DNA of 64,000 nucleotides from Solihabitans fulvus (GCF_008386585.1 NZ_VUOB01000011.1:22083-86082); one strand, 5' to 3'. Numbered from the stretch's first letter, positions 24,231-33,882 are shown. Made by a program: numbers and translations. Notes: generated from the letters alone by a model not told the origin.

Positions 24231-25886
24231 TTGCGTACGTCTCCGTCAGTCGGGGGATGGCGACGCGTGGCGACGGCAGGTATCGGTGTCGCCACGTTGC
24301 TCGGTGTCGCGGTGACGGCCGGGCCGGCCGCCTCGGCCGCGCCGGATCCGGCGCTCGCCCAGTTCTACGGCCAGCAACCCGCGTGGTCGGCGTGCGAGGG
24401 GGACCTCGCCGAGCTGGACTGCGCCACCCTCGTGGTTCCGTTGGACTACGCGAATCCCGGCGCCGAGCAGATCGCGGTCACGGTCAGCCGCAAGAAGGCC
24501 AGCGATCAGGAGCACCGGCGTGGCGTGCTGCTGAGCAACCCCGGCGGCCCCGGCGGCTCCGGGCTGGTGATGCCCAAGTACCTCGCCGCCAAGACCGAGC
24601 TCGGCAAGGTCTACGACCTCGTCGGCTTCGATCCGAGGGGCGTCGGCAAGTCGACCGCGCTCAACTGCGAGACGCGGCCGGCGCTGGCCACCGAGGACTC
24701 CCGCCCGCCCGACGCGGACTTTCCGCAGTGGGTCGCCGAGGCGCGCCAGGCCGAGGAGGGCTGCAACCGCGCGGCCGGCGGCATCCGCCCGTTCGTCAAC
24801 ACGCCGAACACCGCGCGGGACCTGGACGTGATCCGTGGTGTGCTGGGCGAACCCAAGATCAACTATCTCGGCTACTCCTACGGCACCTACCTCGGCGCCG
24901 TGTACGGCAGCCTGTTCCCGCAGAACCTCGACCGCAGCGTGCTGGACTCCTCGGTGCACCCGGAATGGGTGTGGCGCGAGCAGTTCAAGGCCCAGGCGAT
25001 CGCGTACCGCAAGGACGTCGAAGCCTGGTCGGCCTGGGTCGCCGAGCGCAACGGCACGTTCAAGCTCGGCTCGTCCGCCGGCGAGGTGCTGGCAGGAGTG
25101 GAGAAGGTGTCCTCGGCGCTGTTCGTCAAGCCGGTCGGCGACTACACCAGGACCAGCTTCGACGGCGCGATGGGCGTCGGCGCCCGCTACCGTCCACTGT
25201 GGTCGGACCTGGCGCTGATCGTCGGCAAGCTGCGCGACGGGGCCGCCCCGCCCGCCGCGAACCCGACCCCGGCGCCGGTCAGCAGGGCCGAGGTCGACGA
25301 CGCGGCCCGCGCCGGCACGCTGCTTGCCGGGCTGGGCCTGGCGAACCTGCACTCCGGCGTGTTCGACACCGTCACCTGTGAGGCGGACTGGCCGACCGAT
25401 CTCGGCGTCTACTACGAGGAGATGCGCGTCTTCCGGGACCGCTACCCCTACGGCTACGGCGTGGTGCGGGCCGCCCCGACCACGTGCGCGTTCCGCAGCT
25501 TCACGCCGCCGGAGCCGCTGGTGAAGATCAAGCGGGACGGCTACCCGGTCGGGCTGGTGATCCAGGCGGAGGGCGACGCGCAGACCCAGTACGACAGCGG
25601 GCCCGCGATGTCCACCCGGTTGCGGGACAACCTGATCAGCGTCGCCGACGACGGCACGCACGGCCAGTACGGCGGCCACAACGACTGCGTCAACGCCCAG
25701 GTGAACCACTACCTGCTGGACGGCGTGCTGCCGGCGAGCAGCTCCTCCTGCAAGGGCGACCCGAGGCCGAACGTGGCCGCCGACCCCGCGCCGGCGAGCC
25801 CGGTGCAGCCGTCCGCAGGGGCGACCCTCGAACAGTCGGTGCGCGCGTTCATCGACAACAGCGGGCTGGCCACGCGGCCGTTCTAG
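24231..25886 (+). CDS. Secreted alpha/beta-hydrolase, tripeptidyl aminopeptidase-like (S33)
   Basis: The 551-residue exported peptidase has a signal peptide with basic start, hydrophobic core AGIGVATLLGVAVTAG and cleavage near ASAAPDP. The oxyanion motif is SNPGGPGGSG, the nucleophile serine is in GYSYGTYLG, the acid probably in QAEGDAQTQ and the histidine in GTHGQYG. The C-terminal TAP-like domain matches Streptomyces SlpD/E-type enzymes that trim peptides from secreted proteins. TTG 24231 is chosen over TTG 24225 because GGGAGG is six bases from the former and abuts the latter. A strong hairpin follows the gene. Confidence 0.9.
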   Translation: MRTSPSVGGWRRVATAGIGVATLLGVAVTAGPAASAAPDPALAQFYGQQPAWSACEGDLAELDCATLVVPLDYANPGAEQIAVTVSRKKASDQEHRRGVLLSNPGGPGGSGLVMPKYLAAKTELGKVYDLVGFDPRGVGKSTALNCETRPALATEDSRPPDADFPQWVAEARQAEEGCNRAAGGIRPFVNTPNTARDLDVIRGVLGEPKINYLGYSYGTYLGAVYGSLFPQNLDRSVLDSSVHPEWVWREQFKAQAIAYRKDVEAWSAWVAERNGTFKLGSSAGEVLAGVEKVSSALFVKPVGDYTRTSFDGAMGVGARYRPLWSDLALIVGKLRDGAAPPAANPTPAPVSRAEVDDAARAGTLLAGLGLANLHSGVFDTVTCEADWPTDLGVYYEEMRVFRDRYPYGYGVVRAAPTTCAFRSFTPPEPLVKIKRDGYPVGLVIQAEGDAQTQYDSGPAMSTRLRDNLISVADDGTHGQYGGHNDCVNAQVNHYLLDGVLPASSSSCKGDPRPNVAADPAPASPVQPSAGATLEQSVRAFIDNSGLATRPF

Positions 25887-25920
25887 GGCGGGCACGCACG
25901 CACGAGACAGCCAAAAACGC

Positions 25921-25953
25921 GGGGCCGCCCGGCGCAGTGCGCCGGGCGGCCCC
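25921..25953 (+). terminator. Hairpin terminator after the peptidase gene
   Basis: A 16-base perfect inverted repeat (GGGGCCGCCCGGCGCA and its complement) almost without a spacer; the apex can open to a CAGTG loop. It lies 35 bases past the stop. Confidence 0.75.
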
Positions 25954-26115
25954 GTCTCCCCGGTCCCCACCGGTCCCTCCACTCTGGACGGTCGGCGGGA
26001 AAAACGCCACGCACATCACCCTTTCGTGCCATGGCTTTCAGGTTGCCGGCCCTCACGCACTGCGAAACGATCACGCTGACCCCGAAGTCCCGCAACGCAC
26101 ACCGAGGAGGGTGTC

Positions 26116-26937
26116 ATGGGCACCCAGATCCGCGACGGGCTTGGCCAGGCGTGGGCACTGATCGCCACCTTTGTGCCCAAGCTGTTCGGCTTCCTGATCG
26201 TCCTGCTCATCGGCTGGCTGATCGCCAAGGCGATCGCCAAGGCCGTCGACTTCCTGCTCGGCAGGATCGGCTTCGATCGGCTGGTCGAACGGTCCGGCCT
26301 CGGCGGCGCGATGTCGCGGTCCCCGATCGACGCGACCGGCCTGATCGTGAAGCTCGTCTACTACTTCGTGCTGCTGATCGCGTTGCAGCTCGCGTTCGGT
26401 GTCTTCGGCACCGGCAACGCGGTGAGCCAGCTGCTCAACGACGTCATCGCGTACCTGCCGAGGATCGTCGTCGCCATCGTGCTGGTGCTGGTCGCCTCGG
26501 CCGTCGGCCGGGTGCTGCGCAACCTCATCACCTCGGCGCTCGGCAACAGGCCGTTCACCTCGATGGTCGGCAACATCGTGAACATCTTCGTGGTCGCGCT
26601 CGGCGTGATCGCCGCGCTGAACCAGCTCGGCATCGCGGTCTCGGTGACCATGCCGGTGCTGATCACCGTGCTGGCCACCGTCGGCGGCATCCTGGTGGTC
26701 GGCCTCGGCGGCGGCCTCATCCGGCCGATGCAGCAGCGTTGGGAGGGCTGGCTGGACCGGATGCAGGAGCAGGTGCAGCACGCGCCGACCCCGCGCCAGG
26801 AACACGAGAACACGGCAGCCTCGGCCGCCGCGTCGGGCCAGCAGCCTCGGCAGCAGCCGATGCAGCCGGCCGGCCCCGCCGCGCAGTCCGACCTGCCGAC
26901 CCCGCCGTCCGGTATCCAGATGCCGCCGAACCGGTAG
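26116..26937 (+). CDS. MscS-type mechanosensitive channel-like membrane protein
   Basis: The 273-residue protein has about four to five membrane helices, built from repeated glycine-rich segments (FLIVLLIGWLIAKAIAKAV; LITVLATVGGILVVGLGGG) as in the conserved TM repeat of small MscS relatives. No MscS beta-domain follows; instead there is a Gln/Pro-rich cytoplasmic tail from residue 220. It probably buffers osmotic stress, but channel activity is inferred. GAGGAGGGTG precedes the ATG. A hairpin terminator follows. Confidence 0.8.
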   Translation: MGTQIRDGLGQAWALIATFVPKLFGFLIVLLIGWLIAKAIAKAVDFLLGRIGFDRLVERSGLGGAMSRSPIDATGLIVKLVYYFVLLIALQLAFGVFGTGNAVSQLLNDVIAYLPRIVVAIVLVLVASAVGRVLRNLITSALGNRPFTSMVGNIVNIFVVALGVIAALNQLGIAVSVTMPVLITVLATVGGILVVGLGGGLIRPMQQRWEGWLDRMQEQVQHAPTPRQEHENTAASAAASGQQPRQQPMQPAGPAAQSDLPTPPSGIQMPPNR

Positions 26938-26966
26938 CGGTCCCGGTCAGGGACGCACGCCTTGGG

Positions 26967-27000
26967 CCCACCCCGTCGTTCTCCGGAGCGGCGGGGTGGG
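26967..27000 (+). terminator. Hairpin terminator after the MscS-like gene
   Basis: CCCACCCCG pairs with CGGGGTGGG across a 16-base spacer and is followed by TCTTTC, close to a classical intrinsic terminator. It also separates that gene from the riboswitch transcript. Confidence 0.7.
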
Positions 27001-27085
27001 TCTTTCGGCTGTCCGGCCGCGCGCCAGGTCACATTTTTCGCATGGAACAGATCGGCACCCGGTCGTGTTCAATGAAGTCAGGAGA

Positions 27086-27214
27086 CGTGCGCTCCGGGGC
27101 TCGGTGAAAGTCCGAACCGGCGGTACAGCCCGCGACCCGTCAACGACCTCGTTGGCGGCTGACTCGGTGAGATTCCGGGGCCGACGGTGAAAGTCCGGAT
27201 GGGAGGCGCGCACG
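27086..27214 (+). ncRNA. FMN riboswitch (RFN element) upstream of ribM
   Basis: Conserved RFN blocks occur in order: CTCCGGGGCTCGGTGAAAGT, CCGAACCGGCGGTACAGCC, GGCTGACTCGGTGAGATTCC, then GGCCGACGGTGAAAGTCC and GGATGGGAGG. The closing stem P1 is CGTGCGC (27086-27092) with GCGCACG (27208-27214). About 75 bases downstream, a CCCC/GGGG hairpin (CCCCGGAGAGCCTGGGG) lies immediately before the AAGGAG ribosome site, which suggests that FMN blocks translation rather than elongation. That last step is inference. Confidence 0.95.
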
Positions 27215-27303
27215 CCACCGACGAGTTCGTGGCGGAGCTGTGCCCGTCGTGCGCTTAGTCGGTGCTGCGTTCTGCCCCGGAGAGCCTGGGGAAGGAGAAC
27301 GCG

Positions 27304-27948
27304 GTGAATGTGTTGCTGGAACACGGGTTGACGCTGTTCGGTCAAAAGATCTCCTACGCGGAGCTGGTCGGCCAGCTGTGCGCGTTGGCCGTGGTGTTCC
27401 TCGCCCAACGGCGCACCCTGTGGACCTGGCCGGTCAATCTGATCGCGCCGATCCTGCTGTTCGCGGTGTACAGCTCCGCCCATCTCGGCGGGCTGGCGAC
27501 CAGGCAGATCGTCATCCTGGCCATCTCCGTCTACGGCTGGTGGGCGTGGCACCGCAGGCGCGACCCGATCTTCGGCGTCGCGGTCCGCAAGGGCACCCTG
27601 GCCGAGCGGCTCGCCATGGTCGGCGTGCTCGCGGTCGGCACGGTCGTGATGGCCCTGGTGCTCGACGCGCTGAACGCGTCCTGGGCGCCGTGGCCGGACG
27701 CCTGGATCTTCATCGGCACCGTCGTCGCCTTCGCCGCGCAGGCCCTCGGCCTCGTCGAGTTCTGGCTGGTGTGGCTGGCCGTCGACGCCGTCGGCGTGCC
27801 GTTGCAGATCAAGTCCGGGCTCTGGTTCAGCGCGGCCGTGTACGTGGTCTTCGCGGTCCTGGTGATCATCGGCTGGCGGGACTGGACCCGCACCGCGCAG
27901 CGGCGCAGCACGGCCATCGCGGCCGCGCGGTCGGCCGCGACCGCCTGA
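27304..27948 (+). CDS. ribM: Riboflavin transporter, PnuC-like (RibM/PnuX)
   Basis: The 214-residue membrane protein of the PnuC fold has about seven helices. The PnuC-type motifs are LWTWPVNLIAPILL, YGWWAWHRR and GLVEFWLVWLAVD. PnuC itself carries nicotinamide riboside, but the actinobacterial members placed behind FMN riboswitches (RibM of Streptomyces davawensis, PnuX of Corynebacterium) import riboflavin, and the RFN element here decides the call. GTG 27304 follows AAGGAG by seven bases. A 19-base terminator stem follows the stop. Confidence 0.92.
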   Translation: MNVLLEHGLTLFGQKISYAELVGQLCALAVVFLAQRRTLWTWPVNLIAPILLFAVYSSAHLGGLATRQIVILAISVYGWWAWHRRRDPIFGVAVRKGTLAERLAMVGVLAVGTVVMALVLDALNASWAPWPDAWIFIGTVVAFAAQALGLVEFWLVWLAVDAVGVPLQIKSGLWFSAAVYVVFAVLVIIGWRDWTRTAQRRSTAIAAARSAATA

Positions 27949-27962
27949 CCCCGAAAAGCGAA

Positions 27963-28004
27963 CGGACCGCTGTGGCGTTGGTGTGCCAACGCCACAGCGG
28001 TCCG
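27963..28004. terminator. Strong bidirectional terminator between ribM and aceE
   Basis: A perfect 19-base stem (CGGACCGCTGTGGCGTTGG and complement) with loop TGTG lies between convergent gene ends. Confidence 0.85.
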
Positions 28005-28015
28005 GTTCGGTCAGG

Positions 28016-30793
28016 TCAGGCGGAACCAGGGTCGGACGTCTGCGGGCCAGCGGCCTGCACGTCGTCCAGCCGGTACTTCCGCGTGGCCTCGATGACCGTG
28101 GCCTGTGCGACCTCGCCCTGCTTCGCCAGCGCCGTCAGCACGCCGACCACGATCGACTGCGCGTCGACCAGGAAGTGCCGCCTCGCGGCAGGCCGGGTGT
28201 CGGACATGCCGAACCCGTCCGTGCCGAGCGTGAGCATGTCGTTGGGCACCCACGGGCGGATCAGGTCGGGCACCGCGCGCATCCAGTCGGACACCGCGAC
28301 CACCGGCCCAGCTGTGCCGGACAGCGCCTGGGTCACGTACGGGACCCTCGGCTCGCTCTCCGGGTGCAGCAGGTTGTGCCGGTCGATCTCGACGGCCTCC
28401 TTGCGCAGCTCCGACCACGAGGTGGCGGACCACACGTCGGCCTGCACGCCCCACTCGTCGGCGAGCAGCCGCTGCGCCTCCAGCGCCCACGGCATGGCCA
28501 CGCCGGAGACCAGGATCTGCGCCTTTGGGCCCGTCTGCCCCTGCGCGGGCGCGTACCGGTAGAGGCCCCGCAGCAGGCCCTCCACGTCCAGGTCCGCCGG
28601 CTCGGCCGGCTGCTGGTACGGCTCGTTGTAGACGGTGAGGTAGTAGTACACGTCCTCGGGGTGCTCGCCGTACATCCGGCGCAGCCCGTCCTTGACGATG
28701 TGCGCGATCTCGAACGACCAGGCCGCGTCGTAGGAGACCACCGCGGGGTTGGTGTGCGCCAGCAGCAGCGAGTGCCCGTCGTTGTGCTGGAGACCCTCGC
28801 CGGTCAGCGTGGTGCGGCCCGCGGTGGCGCCGATCACGAAGCCCCGCGCCATCTGGTCGGCGGCCGCCCAGAAGCCGTCGCCGGTCCGCTGGAACCCGAA
28901 CATCGAGTAGAAGATGTAGATCGGGATCATCGGCTCGCCGTGCGTGGCGTATGAGGTGCCGACGGCCGTGAACGACGCCGTCGAACCGGCCTCGTTGATG
29001 CCCTCGTGCAGGATCTGACCCTGCTGGCTTTCCTTGTACGCCAACATGAGCTGGGCGTCCACGGAGGTGTACAGCTGGCCCTGCGGGTTGTAGATCTTCT
29101 GCGTCGGGAACATCGAGTCCATGCCGAACGTCCGCGCCTCGTCCGGGATGATCGGCACCAGTCGGTTGCCGATCTCCGGGTCCTTGGCGAGGTCGCGCAC
29201 CAGCCGGACGAAGGCCATCGTGGTGGCCACCTCCTGCTTGCCCGACCCGCGACGGATGACCTCGTAGACCTTGTCGGCCGGCTGCGCCAGCGCCTTGGCC
29301 TTGCCCCGCCGCTCCGGCAGGTAGCCGCCGAGCTGACGGCGCCGCTCGGCCAGGTACTGGATCTCCGGCGCGTCGGGACCGGGGTGGTAGTACGGCGGCA
29401 GGTACGGGTCGCGCTCCAGCTCCTCGTCGCTGATCGGGATGCGCAGGCTGTCCCGGAACAGCTTGAGGTCCTGGAGGGTCATCTTCTTCATCTGGTGCGT
29501 GGCGTTGCGGCCGGCGAAGTGCGGGCCGAGGCCGTAGCCCTTGATGGTCTTGGCGAGGATGACCGTCGGCTGCCCGACGTGCGCGGTGGCCGCGTCGTAG
29601 GCGGCGAACACCTTGCGGTAGTCGTGGCCGCCGCGCTTGAGGTTCCAGATGTCCTGGTCGCTCATGTCGTTGACCAGGTCCTTGGTCCTCGGGTCACGGC
29701 CGAAGAAGTGCTCCCTGACGTACGCGCCGTCGTTGGCCTTGTACGTCTGGTAGTCGCCGTCCGGCGTCGTGTTCATGAGGTTGACCAGCGCGCCGTCGCG
29801 GTCGGCGTGCAGCAGGGAGTCCCACTCCCGGCCCCAGATGACCTTGATGACGTTCCAGCCAGCGCCGCGGAAGAACGACTCCAGCTCCTGGACGATCTTG
29901 CCGTTGCCGCGCACCGGGCCGTCGAGGCGCTGGAGGTTGCAGTTGACCACGAAGGTCAGGTTGTCCAGGTGCTCGTTCGCGGCGACCTGGAGCACGCCGC
30001 GCGACTCCGGCTCGTCCATCTCGCCGTCGCCGAGGAATGCCCAGACCCGCTGGTCGGAGGTGTCCTTGATGCCGCGGTCGTGCAGGTAGCGGTTGAACCG
30101 CGCCTGGAAGATCGCGTTCATCGGGCCGAGGCCCATGGAGACGGTGGGGAACTCCCACAGGTCCGGCATGAGCCGGGGGTGCGGGTAGGACGGCAGGCCG
30201 CCGCCGGGACCCGCGTGCGAGTACTCCTGGCGGAAGCCGTCCAACTGGTCGGCGGACATCCGGCCCTCGAGGAAGGCGCGCGCGTAGACACCGGGGGCGG
30301 CGTGGCCCTGGATGTAGATCTGGTCGCCGCCGCCGGGGTGGTCCTTGCCCCGGAAGAAGTGGTTGAAGCCGACCTCATACAAGGTGGCGGAGGAGGCGTA
30401 GGACGAGATGTGCCCGCCGACGCCGACACCGGGCCGCTGGGCGCGGTGCACGGTCATCGCCGCGTTCCACCGCAGGTACGCCCGGTAGCGCCGCTCGGTC
30501 TCCTCGTCACCGGGGAACCAGGGCTCCTGCTCGGTGGGGATCGTGTTGACGTAGTCGGTGCTGGTCAGGGCAGGCAGGCCGACACGGCTCTCCCTGGCGC
30601 GCTCCAGCAGCCGGAGCATCAGGTAGCGGGCTCGTTGCTGACCGGCGCCCTTGAGCACCTCGTCGAACGACTCCAGCCACTCGGAGGTCTCCTCCGGGTC
30701 GATATCCGGCAGGTGCGCGGCCAGCCCGTCGCGAATGACGCGCACCCGCTCCGGGGTGCCCGCGGCGCTGGTGCCGTTGTTCTGCGGGGCCAA
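28016..30793 (-). CDS. aceE: Pyruvate dehydrogenase E1 component, homodimeric
   Basis: The 925-residue thiamine-diphosphate enzyme decarboxylates pyruvate and acetylates the lipoyl group of E2. The cofactor motif is [12 protein letters not shown] ending in NCNLQ, and [20 protein letters not shown] is a typical E1 region. The start is TTG 30793, preceded by GAGGAG; the frame is open further but lacks a ribosome site. Partner E2 (sucB) and E3 (lpdA) are at 50-53 kb. In actinobacteria E1p shares the SucB-type E2 with the 2-oxoglutarate dehydrogenase system. Confidence 0.96.
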   Translation of the reverse strand: MAPQNNGTSAAGTPERVRVIRDGLAAHLPDIDPEETSEWLESFDEVLKGAGQQRARYLMLRLLERARESRVGLPALTSTDYVNTIPTEQEPWFPGDEETERRYRAYLRWNAAMTVHRAQRPGVGVGGHISSYASSATLYEVGFNHFFRGKDHPGGGDQIYIQGHAAPGVYARAFLEGRMSADQLDGFRQEYSHAGPGGGLPSYPHPRLMPDLWEFPTVSMGLGPMNAIFQARFNRYLHDRGIKDTSDQRVWAFLGDGEMDEPESRGVLQVAANEHLDNLTFVVNCNLQRLDGPVRGNGKIVQELESFFRGAGWNVIKVIWGREWDSLLHADRDGALVNLMNTTPDGDYQTYKANDGAYVREHFFGRDPRTKDLVNDMSDQDIWNLKRGGHDYRKVFAAYDAATAHVGQPTVILAKTIKGYGLGPHFAGRNATHQMKKMTLQDLKLFRDSLRIPISDEELERDPYLPPYYHPGPDAPEIQYLAERRRQLGGYLPERRGKAKALAQPADKVYEVIRRGSGKQEVATTMAFVRLVRDLAKDPEIGNRLVPIIPDEARTFGMDSMFPTQKIYNPQGQLYTSVDAQLMLAYKESQQGQILHEGINEAGSTASFTAVGTSYATHGEPMIPIYIFYSMFGFQRTGDGFWAAADQMARGFVIGATAGRTTLTGEGLQHNDGHSLLLAHTNPAVVSYDAAWSFEIAHIVKDGLRRMYGEHPEDVYYYLTVYNEPYQQPAEPADLDVEGLLRGLYRYAPAQGQTGPKAQILVSGVAMPWALEAQRLLADEWGVQADVWSATSWSELRKEAVEIDRHNLLHPESEPRVPYVTQALSGTAGPVVAVSDWMRAVPDLIRPWVPNDMLTLGTDGFGMSDTRPAARRHFLVDAQSIVVGVLTALAKQGEVAQATVIEATRKYRLDDVQAAGPQTSDPGSA

Positions 30794-31174
30794 GGGTTCT
30801 CCTCGCCTGATAGTCGGCTCTCGTCGTTGAGGCCGCGAGACCCGTTTTGGCGGGCCTCGTAGCCGGGCCGGGCCCCCGTTTGTCAGCGGTCCCAACCGTC
30901 CCATCGTGCCTCATCGTGGCGCGGGGATCACATTCTCGTCACTGCTACTGGTCAGTATTTCTGAATCGTGTTCTCGCGCGCGCGGATAGGAGGTATGTGC
31001 AGCCTGCCTCATGCCCTCGAACGAGGGGGTGGCGGGGTGTCCTAACGGCGTGTCACGGTGTGGACGGTTGCGCAGGTGGGGGTGGGCAGTGTTCGCTAAC
31101 GTCGACCGGGATTGGCACACCGTGCGGCAGTCGACATGACTGCCGCACTTGCGCAGTTGGAGGAGTGAGTAGCC
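30794..31174. other. Divergent promoter region between aceE and the DUF3052 gene
   Basis: No gene is supported here. The region holds the aceE leader, AT-richer sequence around 30945-30975, and close to the DUF3052 gene a hairpin GCGGCAGT-N7-ACTGCCGC (31124-31146) in the probable 5' leader. A TAACGT hexamer at 31098 could be its -10 box. No riboswitch pattern was recognised. Confidence 0.4.
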
Positions 31175-31606
31175 GTGGTCGCCGCGGGAGATGCCGGCAA
31201 GGTCGGCGTCGCCGAGAGGCTCGGGATCGAACCGGGCAACCTGGTCCAGGAGATCGGCTGGGACGATGACGTTGACGACAGCGTCCGTGCCGCCATCGAG
31301 GAGAAGGTCGGCAGCGACCTACTCGACGAGGACTCCGACGAGGTCGTTGACGTGGTCCTGTTGTGGTGGCGGGATGGCGACGGTGATCTTGTAGACACCC
31401 TCGTGGACGCCGCCACCCCCCTCGCCGAGAACGGCGTGATCTGGGTCCTGACGCCGAAGAACGGCCGGTCTGGGCACGTCGAGCCGAGCGAGATCGCCGA
31501 GGCGGTGCCGACTGTCGGCCTTGCTCAGACGTCGAACATCAGCGTCGCGGAGGACTGGTCGGGGACGAGGCTGGTCTCGCCCAAGTCGGCGAAGTCCAAG
31601 CGCTGA
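31175..31606 (+). CDS. DUF3052 family protein
   Basis: The 143-residue acidic protein matches actinobacterial DUF3052: GVAERLGIEPGNLVQEIGWDD at the N-terminus, VDVVLLWWRDGDGDLVD, and IWVLTPKNGRSGHVEPSEI. GGAGGAG is nine bases before the GTG start. Members sit beside ahpE and aceE across actinomycetes; function unknown. The ahpE gene follows 121 bases later on the same strand. Confidence 0.88.
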   Translation: MVAAGDAGKVGVAERLGIEPGNLVQEIGWDDDVDDSVRAAIEEKVGSDLLDEDSDEVVDVVLLWWRDGDGDLVDTLVDAATPLAENGVIWVLTPKNGRSGHVEPSEIAEAVPTVGLAQTSNISVAEDWSGTRLVSPKSAKSKR

Positions 31607-31727
31607 GCCTGCGAAGCGGTGCCCTAGGCTGGGTTTGGTTCCCAGCGCGGTGGACCGCCGGGCTTCGCCGTGCGTGCGAGCCCGCGAGAAGGCCAGTGCG
31701 GCTCAGGAGATGAGGAGGGGGCGCGGA

Positions 31728-32192
31728 ATGGCGCTCGAGGTTGGTTCGGAGGCTCCGGACTTCACGCTCAACGACTACAACAAGCAGCAGGTCACGCTCT
31801 CGTCGTTCCGAGGCAAGAGCAACGTGCTGCTCGTGTTCTACCCCTTCGCCTTCAGTGGGATCTGCCAGGGCGAGCTGTGCCAGGTCCGGGACGAGCTGTC
31901 CGTGTACGAGGGCGAGAACGTCCAGGTCATCGGCGTGTCCGTGGACACGCCGTTCAGCCTCAAGGCGTGGGCCGAGCAGCAGGGCTACACGTTCCCGCTG
32001 CTGTCGGACTTCTGGCCGCACGGCGAGGTCGCCAAGACCTACGGCGTGTTCAACGAGGCGGCCGGCCTGGCCACCCGTGGAACGTTCCTGGTCGACACCG
32101 AGGGCACGCTTCGGTTCGTCGAGGTCAACCAGCCCGGCGAGGCCAGGGACCAGGATGCCTGGAAGAAGGCCGTCGCGGCGCTGTCGGCCTGA
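31728..32192 (+). CDS. ahpE: Peroxiredoxin, AhpE type
   Basis: The 154-residue thiol peroxidase has the peroxidatic cysteine in FYPFAFSGICQGELC, matching mycobacterial AhpE, where that cysteine reduces peroxides and peroxynitrite. Here a second cysteine lies five residues after the first (C-x4-C), the spacing used for resolution in PrxQ/BCP enzymes, while the M. tuberculosis protein is a one-cysteine form. GAGGAGG precedes ATG 31728 by nine bases; ATG 31710 is in frame but poorer. It lies between DUF3052 and tRNA-Val. Confidence 0.92.
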   Translation: MALEVGSEAPDFTLNDYNKQQVTLSSFRGKSNVLLVFYPFAFSGICQGELCQVRDELSVYEGENVQVIGVSVDTPFSLKAWAEQQGYTFPLLSDFWPHGEVAKTYGVFNEAAGLATRGTFLVDTEGTLRFVEVNQPGEARDQDAWKKAVAALSA

Positions 32193-32235
32193 CAACTCCC
32201 GCGTGCCGGACGGTCGCTGACCGTCCGGCACGTCA

Positions 32236-32310
32236 GGGCGCGTAGCTCAGCGGGAGAGCATCGGTCTTACAAACCGAGGGTCGCAGGTTCGAAACCTGCC
32301 GCGCCCACCA
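32236..32310 (+). tRNA. tRNA-Val (anticodon TAC)
   Basis: The cloverleaf is complete: acceptor GGGCGCG/CGCGCCC, D-arm with AGCTCAGCGGGAGAGC, anticodon stem TCGGT/ACCGA with loop CTTACAA, and T-arm GCAGG-TTCGAAA-CCTGC. The discriminator is A and CCA is encoded. Anticodon TAC reads GUA valine codons. No integrase or repeated tRNA 3' end is nearby, so there is no sign of use as an integration site. Confidence 0.97.
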
Positions 32311-32510
32311 GCAGCGGAAACACGGAATCTCGGCAGTAGGCGACGGACGCACGGCGCTCAGTGACCCCATAACTGTGAGATCCGAGCACGGACATCACCC
32401 GTGGTACCCGACGCACTTCGGTACGGCGTTGAGCCGTTTGCCGGTGTTGCTGTGATCCATCGTGCCGTTTCGTATCGGGCAGCCCAGGTGGGGTGGTTCG
32501 AGGAGGCGGC

Positions 32511-32807
32511 ATGACTCCCAGGCTGGTCGCCGGTTTGGTCGGTGTCGCGTTCGCCCTCGCCGGGCTGGCGATCCTGCTGCTACCCGTGGCCGTCAGTTCG
32601 GCGGAGGGGGCCGCGCTGTCCTGCGGCAACGCCTTCGGCTGGGGCTCGCAGGAGCGGGCCACCGGGGTCGCCTCGGTGCGGTTTCCCGGCCAGTGCGCGC
32701 AGGCCAGGGACACCCGCCGGACATGGGCGCTGCCCGTTGCCGGGTTCGGGGCGCTGCTGCTCGTCGGGGCCGTCGCGCTGCCGAGGCCGGCGGGCCGGCA
32801 CTCCTGA
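32511..32807 (+). CDS. Small two-helix membrane protein
   Basis: The 98-residue protein starts with a membrane helix (LVAGLVGVAFALAGLAILLL), has a loop with two cysteines (SCGNAFGWG and GQCAQARD) that could form a disulfide outside the cell, and ends with a second helix (VAGFGALLLVGAVAL). GAGGAGG is six bases before the ATG, so translation is likely. No family recognised. Confidence 0.7.
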   Translation: MTPRLVAGLVGVAFALAGLAILLLPVAVSSAEGAALSCGNAFGWGSQERATGVASVRFPGQCAQARDTRRTWALPVAGFGALLLVGAVALPRPAGRHS

Positions 32808-32929
32808 CCCCGGCGGGCCGGGACTCCTGAGCGGATCTTGGAGAGATCTTGCCGACACCGGTCGGCTGGAATACCGCGACGAACCCTCGTGCTGATCGAC
32901 ATGGTGTTCATTCGGCATGGAGGTTTTCG

Positions 32930-33841
32930 GTGCGCGCACTGTTGGTAGACCACAACTCCCCGGCGAGCCTGCGGCTCGGCGAGGCGCCCGACCCGGAGCC
33001 CGGTCGGGACCAGGCGCTGGTCGAGGTGTCGTCGGTGTCGCTGAACCGCGGCGAACTCGGCATGGTCGCCTCGCCGGACCACCCGGCGGGCAGCATCGCG
33101 GGCTGGGACGCGGCCGGCGTCGTGATCCGCGCCGCCGAGGACGGCTCAGGACCGGCGGTCGGCACCCGCGTGGTCACCTTCGACTGGAGCGGCGCGTGGG
33201 CGACGCTGCGCGCGGTGCGCACCAACGATCTCGCCGTGGTGCCGGACGAGCTTGACCTCGGCCTGGCCAGCGCGCTGCCCGTCGCCGCTGGCACGGCGTT
33301 GCAGGCGCTGCGCCGGTTCGGCTCGATCGCCGGCCGGCGGGTGCTGGTGACCGGCGCGTCCGGCGGCGTCGGCCGGTACGCCGTGCAGCTGGCCGCGTTG
33401 GCCGGCGCGCACGTGGTCGCCTCGGTCGGCAGCGAGGCGCGCGGCGCGGGCCTCGCCGAGCTGGGCGCGGCGGAGGTCGTGGTCGGCCTCGACTCGGTGC
33501 GCGAGCCCGTGTTCGGCGCGCTGGACCTGATCGGCGGCCCGACGCTGGCGACCGCGCACGGCCTGCTTGCCGTCGGCAGCACCGTGCTGTCCATCGGCGC
33601 CGCGTCCGGCGAGTCGACGGTGTTCCCGCCCTACTCCACGGTCGGCGTGCTGCGCCGCCTCGAGTCGTTCCGGCTCGCGGACGGCATCGGCGAGGACCTG
33701 GCCTATCTGGTCAGCCTGCTCGCGGCCGGTCGGCTGGACCCGCAGGTCGACTGGCGCGGGAGCTGGACGCGCGTCGCCGAGGCGGCCGACGAGCTGATCA
33801 GCCGCAGGGTGCTCGGCAAGGTCGTGCTCGACCTCGACTGA
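32930..33841 (+). CDS. Zinc-independent quinone oxidoreductase-like dehydrogenase (MDR family)
   Basis: The 303-residue medium-chain reductase has SVSLNRGELGMVAS in the catalytic domain, the nucleotide-binding segment VTGASGGVGRYAVQLAALAGA, and AGWDAAGVV. Zinc ligands of alcohol dehydrogenases are absent, placing it with NADPH:quinone reductases. Substrate unknown. GGAGG precedes GTG 32930. It stands alone and is followed by a hairpin shared with the convergent ferredoxin gene. Confidence 0.85.
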   Translation: MRALLVDHNSPASLRLGEAPDPEPGRDQALVEVSSVSLNRGELGMVASPDHPAGSIAGWDAAGVVIRAAEDGSGPAVGTRVVTFDWSGAWATLRAVRTNDLAVVPDELDLGLASALPVAAGTALQALRRFGSIAGRRVLVTGASGGVGRYAVQLAALAGAHVVASVGSEARGAGLAELGAAEVVVGLDSVREPVFGALDLIGGPTLATAHGLLAVGSTVLSIGAASGESTVFPPYSTVGVLRRLESFRLADGIGEDLAYLVSLLAAGRLDPQVDWRGSWTRVAEAADELISRRVLGKVVLDLD

Positions 33842-33882
33842 CCCGACCTCGACCGAGCAGGCGGAACGCGGCAATGCCGGGG

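Noticed and set aside
32236..32310. tRNA-Val as an integration site
   Set aside because: No integrase, no second copy of the tRNA 3' end and ordinary genes on both sides.
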